This document shows, piece by piece, positions 27,043-36,323 of a DNA stretch of 45,290 bases. Numbering within the stretch: position 1 is the stretch's first letter; each line of letters starts with the position of its first letter. The notes under the pieces were generated by a model that did no database searches, was not told the DNA's origin, and was given only the letters and a program-made list of their open reading frames with translations. The stretch is from the NCBI GenBank assembly GCA_025361735.1, contig JANYKD010000272.1, positions 1-45,290 on the forward strand. The letters run 5' to 3'. Source of the DNA: Phycisphaerales bacterium (GTDB lineage: Bacteria; Planctomycetota; Phycisphaerae; Tepidisphaerales; Tepidisphaeraceae). Both the position numbers and the translations under genes were made by a program.

Positions 27043-29256
27043 ATGGATAACTATCTGACTCGATCGACATCTTCACCCCGTCCCGGCATCTGCTGGATCT
27101 TCGCCTTCGTCTCCGTTGCCTTTGCGGTCGTACCCGCGCGAGCCCAGGACTGGACCGGCCCGTTCACGATCATCCCGGCCAGCGCACCGGAGATGGCGAT
27201 GGAGGCCGTCGATGCGGGCGTGGCCGAGGGGACCAAGGTGTCCATCGGCAACCCCTCCGGCAAGGACCATCAGAAGTGGATCATCGCCGCGAAGGGCAAT
27301 GGGTTCTACGCCATCCGGTCGGCACACGGAGAGAAACTCGTGCTGGCCGCGGATGCGGGAGGCAAGGCCGATGGCACGCGCATCGTGCTACAGAAGGACA
27401 CCGGCAGCGACTGGCAGTTGTGGGCCATCCGCAAGAACCCCAACGGCTCGTTCAGCCTGACCCCAAAGCACGCGCCGGAATTCGGCATCGACGATTTCGC
27501 CGGCGGCAACACGCCCGGAACCCGGCTGGATCTGTGGACCTACAAGCCGGATGATGAGCACCTGCAATGGATGCTGAGGCCATTGGCCGGGGCGACGTGG
27601 CCGGTGGCGGCCGGGGATCTCAACGCGCCGATTCCGCCCAAGGGCACGATCAAGGAGTTCAAGTTCGAGGAGAGCGCCATCTTCCCCGGCACGCGCCGCA
27701 GCGGCACGGTCTTCATCCCGGCCCAGTACGACGGCTCCAAACCCGCCTGCGTCTACGTGCGGCAGGACGGCTACAACGCCCGGGAAAAGGCCATGCTGGA
27801 GGCCATGATCGCGGCCGGGGAAATGCCCGTGACCATCGGCGTCTTTGTCCGCCCCGGCGACCTGCCCGCGCCGATGCCGGGGACGATGGGACGCCGCAAC
27901 CGCTGCTTCGAATACGATGGTGTTGGCGATAACTACGTCCGCTTCCTCGTCGAGGAACTCCTGCCCTATGTCGCCAAGACGTTTGACCTGAAACTGTCCA
28001 ATAGTGGCAACGATCGTTGTATCGCCGGCGGCAGCAGCGGCGGGATTTCCGCGTTCAACGCCGCCTGGGAACGCCCGGATGCGTTCTCACGCGTCTACGC
28101 CAACAGCGGCAGTTTCGTCGCCTTTCGCGGCGGGCATGAGTTCCCGACGCTGATCCGCAAGTTCGAGGCCAAGCCCATTCGCGCCTATCTCACGACCGGC
28201 TCGCACGACATGGAGAACTGCGCGGGCGACTGGTATCTGATCGACCAGGAGATGGATAAGGCGATGAAGTTCTCGGGGTATGAGTATGAGTTTCATGCGC
28301 TGGAGGGCGGGCATGTGGCCGGGTGGAACGAGCACTTTGCGCCGGCCATGCGGTTCATCTGGAAGGGCTGGCCGGAGCCGGTGAAGGCCGGGGCGAGCGC
28401 CCCGCGCGTGCGCGATGTCATCGGGGCGGGCGGCAAATGGGAAGTCGTCGCCCAGGGATTCCGCGACGCCCGCGGGCCGGCGTGCAATGCCAGGGGCGAG
28501 GTCTTCTTTGTCGACCCGCTGACCAATTGCATCCACCGCATCGGCGTCGACGGCAAGGTCGAGAGGTTCACGATGGATTCCGCCGGGGCGAACGCTCTGT
28601 CGGTCGGGCCGAAGGGCGAGTTGTACTCGGTGTCGAGCACGACGGGTCGGGTTTTGTGCTACGACAACGCCGGCAAGTCGCGTGTTTATGCCGAAGGCAT
28701 CCGCGGGCAATATGTCCTGGCCATGCCGAGCGGCGGGCTGTATGTCACCTGCGCGGAGGAAAAGGCCGGCGAAGGGAGCACCGTCTGGTTCGTCAAGGAT
28801 GGGCAGAAGACGCGCGTCGATGCGGGGTTGAAACTGGCGACGGGGCTGGCGTATCGCCCGGATCAGTGGCTGCTGTCGGTGGCCGATGGCCGGTCCAAAT
28901 GGCTGTACAGCTACCAGATGAAACCCGACGGCACGCTGGCGAACAAGGAGCGGTTTTTCTGGCTGCATGTGCCGGACTGGGAGGACGACGCCGGGGCCGA
29001 GTCCGTCTGCTATGCAAAAGAAGGACAGATGCTGGTGGGCACGCGGTACGGCATCGAGATCTGTGCGGACGACGGGCCGACGCAGGTGATCCTGCCGCTG
29101 CCGGATCGCAGCCGGGTCATCGGCGCGTGCCTGGGCGGGCCGGAAATGAACACGCTGTACGCGTTCTGCGGCGAGCGGGTCTGGAAGCGGGTGATCAAAC
29201 TTCACGCGGTCGGTGCGTTTTCGCCGTGGGTGAAGGTCAATGGCACGCCGCTGTGA
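27043..29256 (+). CDS. Secreted three-module protein: ricin-type lectin, esterase, SMP-30-like propeller
   Basis: A 737-aa protein with a signal peptide (residues 1-35, ARAQD). About 40-185 is ricin-B-like, with repeated Q-W-type motifs (HQKWIIAAK, SDWQLWAIR, HLQWMLRPL). About 205-445 is an alpha/beta esterase of the enterochelin-esterase/feruloyl type: GGSSGG (329-334) holds the nucleophile Ser, TTGSHDMEN a likely Asp389, and EGGHVAGWNEH a likely His424. About 455-735 is an SMP-30/gluconolactonase-type six-bladed propeller (RGPACNARGEVFFVDPLTN, LSVGPKGELYSV). It probably binds and de-esterifies glycans outside the cytoplasm; the propeller could add lactonase activity. The module order is unusual. 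Confidence 0.83.
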   Translation: MDNYLTRSTSSPRPGICWIFAFVSVAFAVVPARAQDWTGPFTIIPASAPEMAMEAVDAGVAEGTKVSIGNPSGKDHQKWIIAAKGNGFYAIRSAHGEKLVLAADAGGKADGTRIVLQKDTGSDWQLWAIRKNPNGSFSLTPKHAPEFGIDDFAGGNTPGTRLDLWTYKPDDEHLQWMLRPLAGATWPVAAGDLNAPIPPKGTIKEFKFEESAIFPGTRRSGTVFIPAQYDGSKPACVYVRQDGYNAREKAMLEAMIAAGEMPVTIGVFVRPGDLPAPMPGTMGRRNRCFEYDGVGDNYVRFLVEELLPYVAKTFDLKLSNSGNDRCIAGGSSGGISAFNAAWERPDAFSRVYANSGSFVAFRGGHEFPTLIRKFEAKPIRAYLTTGSHDMENCAGDWYLIDQEMDKAMKFSGYEYEFHALEGGHVAGWNEHFAPAMRFIWKGWPEPVKAGASAPRVRDVIGAGGKWEVVAQGFRDARGPACNARGEVFFVDPLTNCIHRIGVDGKVERFTMDSAGANALSVGPKGELYSVSSTTGRVLCYDNAGKSRVYAEGIRGQYVLAMPSGGLYVTCAEEKAGEGSTVWFVKDGQKTRVDAGLKLATGLAYRPDQWLLSVADGRSKWLYSYQMKPDGTLANKERFFWLHVPDWEDDAGAESVCYAKEGQMLVGTRYGIEICADDGPTQVILPLPDRSRVIGACLGGPEMNTLYAFCGERVWKRVIKLHAVGAFSPWVKVNGTPL

Positions 29257-29261
29257 CGTTC

Positions 29262-29281
29262 GTAGTACCGGCTTCAGCCGG
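29262..29281 (+). repeat. GTAG-headed palindrome after the lectin-esterase gene
   Basis: GTAG is followed after two bases by CCGGCT-TC-AGCCGG, a perfect 6-bp stem. It begins five bases after the stop codon of the lectin-esterase gene. It fits the family of GTAG-plus-palindrome units in this window and may also act as a weak transcription stop. Confidence 0.55.
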
Positions 29282-29375
29282 GCTTTGACCGGCCCAAGTG
29301 CGTTCTGATAGTATGGCCGTGCGGAATGAACCTCGTGACGGCCATGCGCGGGTGAGGTTTGCCGGAGGCTTGGTG

Positions 29376-30122
29376 ATGCAACCTCAATCATGGTTAGACA
29401 ACTTGCCTCTCCTCTCGATCCTGATCATTGCACTGTTTGCCGTGGGATTCCTGATCTTCTTCTTGATTGTGGCAATGATCGAGAAACGCGCGATGAGGCC
29501 ATTGACACCAGTCGGAGAGGATCGCCTTCGCGAACTGTCGCCCAGGTCGAACCAGATCATTGCGGCGGCGATGTCAGAACATTATCGCTACCTCGGTTGT
29601 TTTTCCGACGGAGCCAAGGGCTGGTGCGAGAGCGTGATTGCCTTGCTGCTCTCTGAAGATGGCTTAAGCTTGCTGTGGGTACAACGTCGGCCGACCCTGT
29701 GCCGAATCATCACCGCGCTCAAGGATGGGATGTGGCTGATCAGTTCCGATACTGCCCCAATGGCTGACTTTAGCGGCATGCGCGATGAAGAGGTGTATCC
29801 AGACGCCCCTTTCCAACTGCTTCAAGAATTTCACGCGCAACGGTTGATGCAGGAGCAACGGGAGGTTGAGCCGTTCACGGTCAAAACGATCCTTGACTCC
29901 CTGCTACGGCATTTAGAGGAGCAAGCAAGACGAACGGTGCTGCGGGGGCTGGGCCGCTATCGCTCACCGAAGCAAGATTGCTGGAGTTTCACGGCAAGGG
30001 GCGCGATCCGCCAAGTGGCTTGGATTTTCTACGCGATTCACCGGATATCCCGGAAATCAAAGATGCTTCAGGCGAGACTAAACGACCACCGGCTAAAGCC
30101 GGTGGGTTTGAGGAGCAACTGA
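29376..30122 (+). CDS. Membrane-anchored orphan protein whose C-terminus runs into a repeat
   Basis: A 248-aa protein starting MQPQSWLDNLPLL. GGAGG lies seven to eight bases upstream, which decides against the Met 26 codons earlier. One strong membrane segment lies at about residues 10-35 (LLSILIIALFAVGFLIFFLIV). A cytoplasmic mixed alpha/beta domain follows, with HYRYLGCFSDGAKGWCESVIAL as a landmark. I know no family. The last 12 or so codons (NDHRLKPVGLRSN) are encoded by a palindromic repeat at 30086-30105. The original end was probably altered by repeat insertion. Confidence 0.65.
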   Translation: MQPQSWLDNLPLLSILIIALFAVGFLIFFLIVAMIEKRAMRPLTPVGEDRLRELSPRSNQIIAAAMSEHYRYLGCFSDGAKGWCESVIALLLSEDGLSLLWVQRRPTLCRIITALKDGMWLISSDTAPMADFSGMRDEEVYPDAPFQLLQEFHAQRLMQEQREVEPFTVKTILDSLLRHLEEQARRTVLRGLGRYRSPKQDCWSFTARGAIRQVAWIFYAIHRISRKSKMLQARLNDHRLKPVGLRSN

Positions 30123-30279
30123 AAGTTGCCACGCGGCTGAAGCCGCCTGAAGCACAATCTGGCCGGGCGCGTCGGGCGGCTGCGTAGGAAACTCGTTTCC
30201 TACCAGCGCCCACAGCGACCGTCCAGTCCTCGACAATGCAGAATACCCGCTGAAGCGGTTCCGCCTGAAGGCGAAGGTT
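30086..30279. repeat. Cluster of short palindromes with related centres
   Basis: Consecutive perfect palindromes: CCACCGGCT-AA-AGCCGGTGG (30086-30105), GCAACT-GAA-AGTTGC (30115-30129), GCGGCT-GA-AGCCGC (30133-30146), GTAGGAAAC-TC-GTTTCCTAC (30184-30203), CCGCT-GA-AGCGG (30247-30258) and CGCCT-GA-AGGCG (30262-30273). Stems differ, but the central CT-GA-AG recurs in several. The first two overlap the end of the preceding gene. The remaining gap to 30519 holds no other feature I can support. Confidence 0.7.
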
Positions 30280-30519
30280 TCTAACCGTTAAGATGGAACA
30301 ATGAAGGGATGGTCCACGGAAACAAGTGAAGATGAGGACAGATGCGGGCAGCCGTGAGTGTGGCGAGGCGGTCGTCTCCCGTTGGCATCGTCGTTACGCA
30401 TGATTCTTGTTCAATGCACGTTTGCATTGTTCGGATGATGTGACATGTGTTTATGGACTTCACGTCTGGTCTTGTTTCCGGAACCCGAATATCGTCATGA
30501 CTTGGCTTCTCGGCCACGC

Positions 30520-30963
30520 TTACTCGGCAGCACGAGACCCCGGCCGATGAACGACATCCTCCACGCTCACGAACTTTGCCAGTTCTGCAATGAAGATTCG
30601 ATAGAGCTTTCGGTGGTTGTCTCTTAAGTCAACATTAAGTTGTGGAATGGACGCGTGGCCAGGAATCGGATCGTCGTTTTGTGTCGGTATTACGGTGGGC
30701 CGCAGTCCGTCGATGTTAAGCGACACGATTCGCGACACCAGAAGCCGCGCCACGCAGTGTTCTATGAGTTTGCGGTCTGTCGCGACCGACACGGCGGTGG
30801 CACCACATTCAGGTCGATAGACCGAAATCCCGTCGACGTCACTGTCTGTCGGGCGGAATGCTGCCTGCGATACGGGCCTGGGCAGACTGGGATCGAAGTG
30901 CTCATTGCGAACGCGCCTGTACACCTGCTCAGCCGGTGATACTGGCTCCGACGGATCCTTCAC
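30520..30963 (-). CDS. Orphan protein, third gene of the TIGR04255 operon
   Basis: A 147-aa cytoplasmic protein with a GTG start; GGAGGGG lies seven bases before it. The N-terminus has VYRRVRNEHFDPSLPRPVS, then FRPTDSDVDGISVYRPECG. The middle is AVSVATDRKLIEHCVARLLV and the end is basic and helical. FRPTDSDxDGISV recurs in small proteins of environmental bacteria as far as I recall, without a known role. It starts 24 bp after the stop of the preceding gene, so the three genes form one transcript. Confidence 0.65.
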   Translation of the reverse strand: MKDPSEPVSPAEQVYRRVRNEHFDPSLPRPVSQAAFRPTDSDVDGISVYRPECGATAVSVATDRKLIEHCVARLLVSRIVSLNIDGLRPTVIPTQNDDPIPGHASIPQLNVDLRDNHRKLYRIFIAELAKFVSVEDVVHRPGSRAAE

Positions 30964-30987
30964 GAGAAAACCCCTCCCATGCGATAC

Positions 30988-31497
30988 CTATGCGCAAAGC
31001 AATTCTGTCGTTGTGGAACTACGGAAGCGGACGGGCAAGATCGAACGTGTCTCGGTCCATTGTGGGGAACGCCCTGCAGGCATACACGCGGGTGTCCACT
31101 GCTCGACGAGGAATTCTGGACGATACCCCTCTCGCTCGATTAACCATTCGCCCTCAAACGGAATGCGGACTTCAAGACTCGCGAATTCGGGTGGATTCTG
31201 CCACTCAATGAAAATGGTCCCATCAGGCGTGGGGACAATTGCAGAAGGGGCTGGCCTGTTGGACTCACGATGCCGTCGCATGAGTTCTGCGACGCTTTCG
31301 ACCAACTCGCGTGATGGCGCTCTCGCGCCTTCGCCATCCCAACCATCCTCCAATTGGTACATTTTTGAAAGGCAGGCATCCTGTTTCGCCCAAGAGAGCG
31401 CGTCGTTCGGCCCGGCAGCACCACGATCACGAACACTGTGGTAAGCAATGTCAGCGGCTGTCCAGACAACTGGTGTCGTTATGTCTTGCGCCAGCAT
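30988..31497 (-). CDS. Orphan protein with DGWDGEGA motif, second gene of the TIGR04255 operon
   Basis: A 169-aa protein starting MLAQDITTPVVWTAADIAY. The start overlaps the stop of the TIGR04255 gene (TGATG) and AGAGG lies about five bases upstream, so translation is coupled. The central motif LEDGWDGEGARAPSRELVE, followed by a PTPDGTIFIEW strand, is a pattern of a small widespread family with no assigned function. A GTG six codons earlier is an alternative start. There is no signal peptide. Confidence 0.68.
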   Translation of the reverse strand: MLAQDITTPVVWTAADIAYHSVRDRGAAGPNDALSWAKQDACLSKMYQLEDGWDGEGARAPSRELVESVAELMRRHRESNRPAPSAIVPTPDGTIFIEWQNPPEFASLEVRIPFEGEWLIEREGYRPEFLVEQWTPACMPAGRSPQWTETRSILPVRFRSSTTTELLCA

Positions 31498-32327
31498 CAC
31501 GACCTCTCTTTCCACGCAATATGCGCCGCGTCGGATGTCATTCGGTAAAACGTCTTGACGATGGCGTTATGTCCCAAGGAAAACCCGGCATCCGCAGTTT
31601 CTGTTTCAAGCGTGCCAATCGGACCGCGTGCCGTCAGATGCAGCATCAATACTTCGGATCTGTCCGCTTCAGCAGTCTGGCCGTGCTGAATTGACACATG
31701 CAGCCGGCCCCGGTTGCTGGCCAGGCGATACTGCCAACCACCACCCAGCGTCTCAAATGCAACCGACTCCTGACACGACACATCCGGGATATACAGGCTC
31801 GGTAACAACTTGGCCCAGTCCGACACTTCATTCCACAATTCTCCTCGCGGAATGTGGTTCACATACGTGACTTCCCATTGGTTTGCCTGAGGACTAGGAA
31901 ACCGGGATTCGTCGAGATATTTGATGAAGCGTTCCCACAGTACGTCGAAATCGGGCTTGATGGCGGTGTAGCTAGGGTAAGAGCCTTGTCTCTTTCGCCA
32001 GTTGTAAATGAACCGCGTATCTTGCACCTGAATCATTCGTTCTTCGTCCGAGCGGATTATCTGCGTACGAGAGACGCCTTCGGCCGGTCGGAGTTGAAAC
32101 GCCATCCTCTTAAACGCTGGCTTCGAGCCAAGATCTTCAAATTCATCCTCGATCTTTGGTCGTTCCTCCAGTTTCGCGCTTTGCCATTCCAATAAGTCGG
32201 GAGCCAATGATCGCTGCCAGAAGCACCCTCCATGAGCAGCGGTAAACCCCGGCAATGGGGCGAACTGAATGCACAGCACCGTCTCAATGACTGGCGGAGC
32301 ATCGAACTTCGGTAAAGTCTGACTCAT
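31497..32327 (-). CDS. TIGR04255-family protein
   Basis: A 276-aa protein starting MSQTLPKFDAPPVIETVLC, which is the characteristic beginning of the sporadically distributed TIGR04255 family. Further marks are an RMAFQLRPAEG strand, RFIYNWRKRQGSYPSY, WEVTYVNHIP and the C-terminal AHIAWKER. Length is typical. No enzyme motif is evident and the role is unknown. The start lacks a strong Shine-Dalgarno sequence; the frame is open 37 codons further but that part is not family-like. It leads the three-gene minus-strand operon, 261 bp downstream of carB. Confidence 0.82.
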   Translation of the reverse strand: MSQTLPKFDAPPVIETVLCIQFAPLPGFTAAHGGCFWQRSLAPDLLEWQSAKLEERPKIEDEFEDLGSKPAFKRMAFQLRPAEGVSRTQIIRSDEERMIQVQDTRFIYNWRKRQGSYPSYTAIKPDFDVLWERFIKYLDESRFPSPQANQWEVTYVNHIPRGELWNEVSDWAKLLPSLYIPDVSCQESVAFETLGGGWQYRLASNRGRLHVSIQHGQTAEADRSEVLMLHLTARGPIGTLETETADAGFSLGHNAIVKTFYRMTSDAAHIAWKERS

Positions 32328-32588
32328 GCTGCAATTATCTTTGGGTACGACCTCGACAAGTATCCACTGCAAAACGACGAAAAGCAAGTGATAGCACTTC
32401 ACCGGGCGGTAATCGATAGCCGTTCGCGGCACCCCCATTGAGCGTCAGTTACTTGTCGCCTCGTCAGGCGCTCGCCGGTCGTGTCGCCCGCACTACGACG
32501 CGATGCATCCCAGTTCCCCAACCACCGGCAGGAAACTCCACGCCGTTTCGCACCACTACACCGCGGGCATCATTCACGGCGGGAGTCG

Positions 32589-35500
32589 TCATCCCTTCTT
32601 CGGGAAATAATCCTGCAACGGTTTGACACCCCACGACTGCGCCTTGATGGCGCGGATCGCCATCGCCGACGCCATGGCTCCGGTCAGCGTCGTGATCGTC
32701 GGCACCTTGTTCGTGACCGCCAGGGCGCGAATCTTGCCCTCATCCGTCTGCGGACCTTTTTTGGTCGGCGTGTTGATGATCAGCTTGATCCGGCCATTCT
32801 TGATGTGGTCCTTGATGTTGGGCCGGCCCTCGGCCAGTTTCTTGACCAGCACGGCCGGGATGCCGTTCTTTTCCAGTTCGGTTCGAGTGCCGTCGGTGGC
32901 GAAGAGTTCGAAACCGAGTTCGTGCAGCATGCGGGCCGTGGGCACAACCGCCGGCTGATCCTCTTTGCGAACCGATATGAAAATCGTGCCACTGGTGGGC
33001 AAGGCGGTGCCGGCCGCCATCTGGCTCTTGGCGTACGCGATCGGGAAGTCGTGGTCGATGCCCATGACCTCGCCAGTCGAGCGCATCTCCGGGCCGAGAA
33101 TGACATCGACGCCGGGGAACTTACTGAACGGGAAAACCACTTCCTTCACCGACACATGATCGGGATCGGGCAACTCTTTGGCGCCGAGCTCGGCCAGCGA
33201 TTTGCCGGCCATGACCTTGGCCGCGATCTTCGCCCACGGCATGCCCGTGGCCTTGGACACAAACGGCACCGTTCGCGAAGCACGCGGATTAACCTCGATC
33301 AGGTAAATCTCGCCGCTCTTGATGGCGTATTGCACATTCATGAGCCCCCGCACACGCAGGGCCTTGGCCAGCGCCCTGGTTTGCCGCTTGAGTTCGGCAA
33401 CGATTTCCTTGGAGAGCGAGTAGGGAGGCAGCGCGCAGGCCGAGTCGCCCGAGTGAATGCCCGCTTCCTCGATGTGCTCCATGACGCCGATGATGATGGC
33501 TTGGCCGCACGTAGGGTCCGCTTCAGCGGACGCGTTTGTTGCCATCGAGTGCTGAGTGGCCTTGCTGACGCCGAGCCCGGCAGCGTCCGCTGAAGCGGAC
33601 CCTACGTGGGGATCGTAATCGGCGACGCAGTCCACATCGACCTCGGTGGCATTGTCCAGGAATTTGTCGACAAGAATTGGCGCGTCGGCGATCGTGCTGG
33701 CCTCGACAGCGTGGGCCATGTAGTAGTTCAGTTGGTCCTCGTCGGAGACGATCTCCATCGCCCGGCCACCGAGCACGAAGCTGGGGCGCACGAGCACGGG
33801 ATAGCCGATGCGCCGAGCCACTTCGCGGGCGTCGGCCACACTGCGGGCAATACCATTTTCCGGCTGCTTCAGGCCCAGCTTGCTCACCAGTGCGCGGAAC
33901 TGCTCGCGGTCGCCGGCTTCGTCGATGGAATCGACGGTGGTGCCGAGGATTGGCACGCCTTCCCGGGCCAACCCGCGGGCCAAATTGAGCGGCGTCTGGC
34001 CGCCGTATTGGACGATGATGCCCTTCACGAGGCCGGCTGGATTCGCCTTCGTGCCTTTGTGCCTCTGTGCCTCTGTGCCTTCATTAACGAACGGCCCGCC
34101 ATTCAGCCGCTCGCACACATTCAGCACATCCGCATGCGTCAACGGCTCAAAGAACAGCAGGTCGCTGGTGTCATAGTCGGTGGAAACCGTCTCCGGGTTG
34201 GAGTTGATCATCACCGACTCATAGCCCAGTTCATCCATCGCGAAAGCGGCGTGTACACAACAGTAGTCAAACTCGATGCCCTGGCCGATGCGGTTGGGGC
34301 CGCCGCCGATGATGATCACCTTCTGCTTGTCCGAAAGGCGAACCTCGTCCTCTTCGACCGGCTTGCCGTTGACCATCGCCGGCGTCTCATAGGTCGAGTA
34401 ATAGTACGGCGTCGCCGCTTCAAACTCGGCCGCGCAGGTGTCGACCAGCTTGTAAATCGGCCGGATGCCCACCTTCAGCCGCACGTTGCGGGCGTCGTTG
34501 TGCGACATCTCCCACGCCAGCGCCAGTTGGATATTGCTGTAGCCCCACTGCTTGGCCTGACGGATGACCACGGCGAGACGTTCGATGGTGGCCGCGTCCG
34601 CGTTCCCGGCCGCCACGGCCTTGACCAGCGGCGTGGCCGCCAGAATATCCTGTTCGAAATCAACAAGCTGTTTCATCTGCGCCAGGAACCACGGGTCGAT
34701 ATTGGTGATCTCGTGGATCTGCTCGATCGTCCAGCCCATCTTCATCGCATAACGAATGTAGTAAAGTCGGCCCTGGCTGGGCACCGCCAGTTTGCGGCGC
34801 AATTTGTCCACGTGGATCGGCCACTGCTGGTCCAGCGACTCGCCCTGCGTGGTTTTGTCGGCCGCATCGGTCGGATCGTCATCCTTGGCCGCGTCACGGC
34901 GGGCCGGCGCCTGGGCGGCCAGCGGGTCGGCCGTCTTGCCACCGCGCTGGGCGGCCAGCCACTTGTCGTAGCGGTCCAGTCCGAATCCAAACCGCTTGAC
35001 CTCCATCGACCGTATGCCCTTCTGCAGCGCTTCCTTGAACGTCCGGCCGATCGCCATCGCCTCGCCCACGCTCTTCATCTGCGTGGTCAGCGTCTCATCG
35101 GCATCGGGGAATTTTTCGAACGTCCAGCGCGGAATCTTCACCACGCAATAGTCGATCGTCGGCTCGAAACAGGCCGACGTGTAGCGCTCGTATTCGCCAG
35201 GAATGCGCTTGCCGGTCCCGTCCAGCCGGCGCACGGAGGTAATGTCGTTGGCCAGTTCGTCCAGCGTGTAGCCGATAGCCAGCTTGGCGGCCAGTTTGGC
35301 GATCGGATACCCCGTCGCCTTGGACGCCAGCGCCGACGACCGGCTCACGCGCGGATTCATCTCAACAAGCACCATGTCGCCCGTGTCAGGATCGATGGCG
35401 AACTGAATATTGGACCCACCGGTTTCAACGCCGACAGCGCGAATGACCGCGATGCTCGCATCGCGCATCCGCTGATATTCCTTGTCGGTAAGCGTTTGGA

Positions 35501-36272
35501 TCGGCGCCACGGTGATCGAGTCGCCCGTATGTACGCCCATGGGGTCGATGTTCTCGATGGAGCAGATGATGACGACGTTGTCATTCTTGTCGCGCATCAC
35601 CTCCATCTCGAACTCTTTCCAACCTATAACTGATTGTTCAATAAGGACTTCCGACACGGGTGAGGCATCGAGTCCGCGCTGGATGATGGTCTCGAACTCC
35701 TCGAAGTTGTACGCGATGCCGCCGCCGGTGCCGCCGAGCGTGAAAGCCGGGCGGATAATCGCCGGTAACCCAATGTCCTCCAGAATCTTACGTGCGTCGT
35801 CGATGTTGTGGGCCGTGCCCGATGCCGGCACTTTCAGCCCGATGGAGATCATGAGGTCTTTGAACGCCTGGCGGTCTTCGCCGCGGAAGATGGCGTCGCG
35901 GTTGGCGCCGATCATCTTCACGCCATATTTCTGGAGAATCCCCTTATCGAAGCACGCCATGCCCGTATTCAGCCCGGTTTGCCCGCCCAGCGTGGGCAGG
36001 AGGGCGTCGACGGGGGTGCCGCGCGACTTTTCCAGTTCGAGGATCTTCTCGACGGCTTCGACGGTAATGGGTTCGATGTAAGTCGCGTCGGCGAACTCCG
36101 GGTCCGTCATGATGGTGGCCGGGTTGCTGTTGATCAGCACGACCCGGTAGCCTTCTTCGCGGATGGCGCGGCAGGCCTGGACGCCGGAATAGTCGAACTC
36201 GCACCCCTGTCCAATGACGATGGGACCCGAGCCGATGATGAGAATGGTGTGAATATCGGTGCGTTTAGGCAT
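32589..36272 (-). CDS. carB: Carbamoyl-phosphate synthase large subunit with three extra segments
   Basis: A 1227-aa enzyme that makes carbamoyl phosphate from bicarbonate, ATP and glutamine-derived ammonia for arginine and pyrimidines. The N-terminal ATP-grasp half ([19 protein letters not shown], then [12 protein letters not shown]) and the second half ([19 protein letters not shown]) are intact, and the C-terminal MGS-like domain is present ([19 protein letters not shown]). The protein is 120-160 residues longer than usual. The additions are a low-complexity linker at about 437-482, about 20 residues at 727-748 from an 8-bp tandem repeat, and about 35 residues at 888-922 from a palindromic element. 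All keep frame. Its partner carA is not in the window. A leader hairpin lies upstream. Confidence 0.96.
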   Translation of the reverse strand: MPKRTDIHTILIIGSGPIVIGQGCEFDYSGVQACRAIREEGYRVVLINSNPATIMTDPEFADATYIEPITVEAVEKILELEKSRGTPVDALLPTLGGQTGLNTGMACFDKGILQKYGVKMIGANRDAIFRGEDRQAFKDLMISIGLKVPASGTAHNIDDARKILEDIGLPAIIRPAFTLGGTGGGIAYNFEEFETIIQRGLDASPVSEVLIEQSVIGWKEFEMEVMRDKNDNVVIICSIENIDPMGVHTGDSITVAPIQTLTDKEYQRMRDASIAVIRAVGVETGGSNIQFAIDPDTGDMVLVEMNPRVSRSSALASKATGYPIAKLAAKLAIGYTLDELANDITSVRRLDGTGKRIPGEYERYTSACFEPTIDYCVVKIPRWTFEKFPDADETLTTQMKSVGEAMAIGRTFKEALQKGIRSMEVKRFGFGLDRYDKWLAAQRGGKTADPLAAQAPARRDAAKDDDPTDAADKTTQGESLDQQWPIHVDKLRRKLAVPSQGRLYYIRYAMKMGWTIEQIHEITNIDPWFLAQMKQLVDFEQDILAATPLVKAVAAGNADAATIERLAVVIRQAKQWGYSNIQLALAWEMSHNDARNVRLKVGIRPIYKLVDTCAAEFEAATPYYYSTYETPAMVNGKPVEEDEVRLSDKQKVIIIGGGPNRIGQGIEFDYCCVHAAFAMDELGYESVMINSNPETVSTDYDTSDLLFFEPLTHADVLNVCERLNGGPFVNEGTEAQRHKGTKANPAGLVKGIIVQYGGQTPLNLARGLAREGVPILGTTVDSIDEAGDREQFRALVSKLGLKQPENGIARSVADAREVARRIGYPVLVRPSFVLGGRAMEIVSDEDQLNYYMAHAVEASTIADAPILVDKFLDNATEVDVDCVADYDPHVGSASADAAGLGVSKATQHSMATNASAEADPTCGQAIIIGVMEHIEEAGIHSGDSACALPPYSLSKEIVAELKRQTRALAKALRVRGLMNVQYAIKSGEIYLIEVNPRASRTVPFVSKATGMPWAKIAAKVMAGKSLAELGAKELPDPDHVSVKEVVFPFSKFPGVDVILGPEMRSTGEVMGIDHDFPIAYAKSQMAAGTALPTSGTIFISVRKEDQPAVVPTARMLHELGFELFATDGTRTELEKNGIPAVLVKKLAEGRPNIKDHIKNGRIKLIINTPTKKGPQTDEGKIRALAVTNKVPTITTLTGAMASAMAIRAIKAQSWGVKPLQDYFPKKG
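33508..33608. repeat. 101-bp GTAG-headed inverted-repeat element inserted in frame in carB
   Basis: Perfect 26-bp terminal inverted arms (33508-33533 and 33583-33608) flank 49 bp. Each arm reads GTAGGGTCCGCTTCAGCGGA inward and so contains its own palindrome TCCGCTTCAGCGGA. The insertion adds the residues [13 protein letters not shown] through [11 protein letters not shown] between the conserved VDVDCVAD and [13 protein letters not shown] of carB. The same GTAGGG-hairpin-spacer-hairpin-CTAC layout occurs at 24.70-24.76 kb. Confidence 0.88.
34048..34079. repeat. 8-bp tandem repeat (four units) inserted in carB
   Basis: Four units of NNNGTGCC (TTCGTGCC, TTTGTGCC and twice TCTGTGCC) lie within carB. 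On the coding strand this is the GGCACAGAGGCACAAAGGC type of repeat that is dispersed in many environmental genomes. It encodes [12 protein letters not shown], absent from ordinary CarB, between the NVCERLN and [12 protein letters not shown] segments. The whole insertion preserves frame, but a change by one unit would not. Confidence 0.8.
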
Positions 36273-36323
36273 CTGTTTGGTCTCTATACGAGATTGCCTT
36301 TATACAGGCGAAAGGGCCTGTTT

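Noticed and set aside
30086-30279. Possible CRISPR array
   Set aside because: The palindromes differ in sequence and spacing, there are no constant repeats with equal spacers, and no cas genes are near.
32328-32588. Possible small gene between carB and the TIGR04255 gene
   Set aside because: Short frames here have no ribosome binding site or protein-like composition. The extension of the TIGR04255 frame into it does not match the family.
33508-34079. carB as a broken gene because of the two insertions
   Set aside because: The frame is intact through both, and all ATP-grasp and C-terminal motifs are present, so a working enlarged enzyme is more likely.
33606-35633. A 675-codon plus-strand frame antisense to carB
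   Set aside because: It is a shadow of carB; its sequence is His/Arg/Val-rich without any domain pattern.
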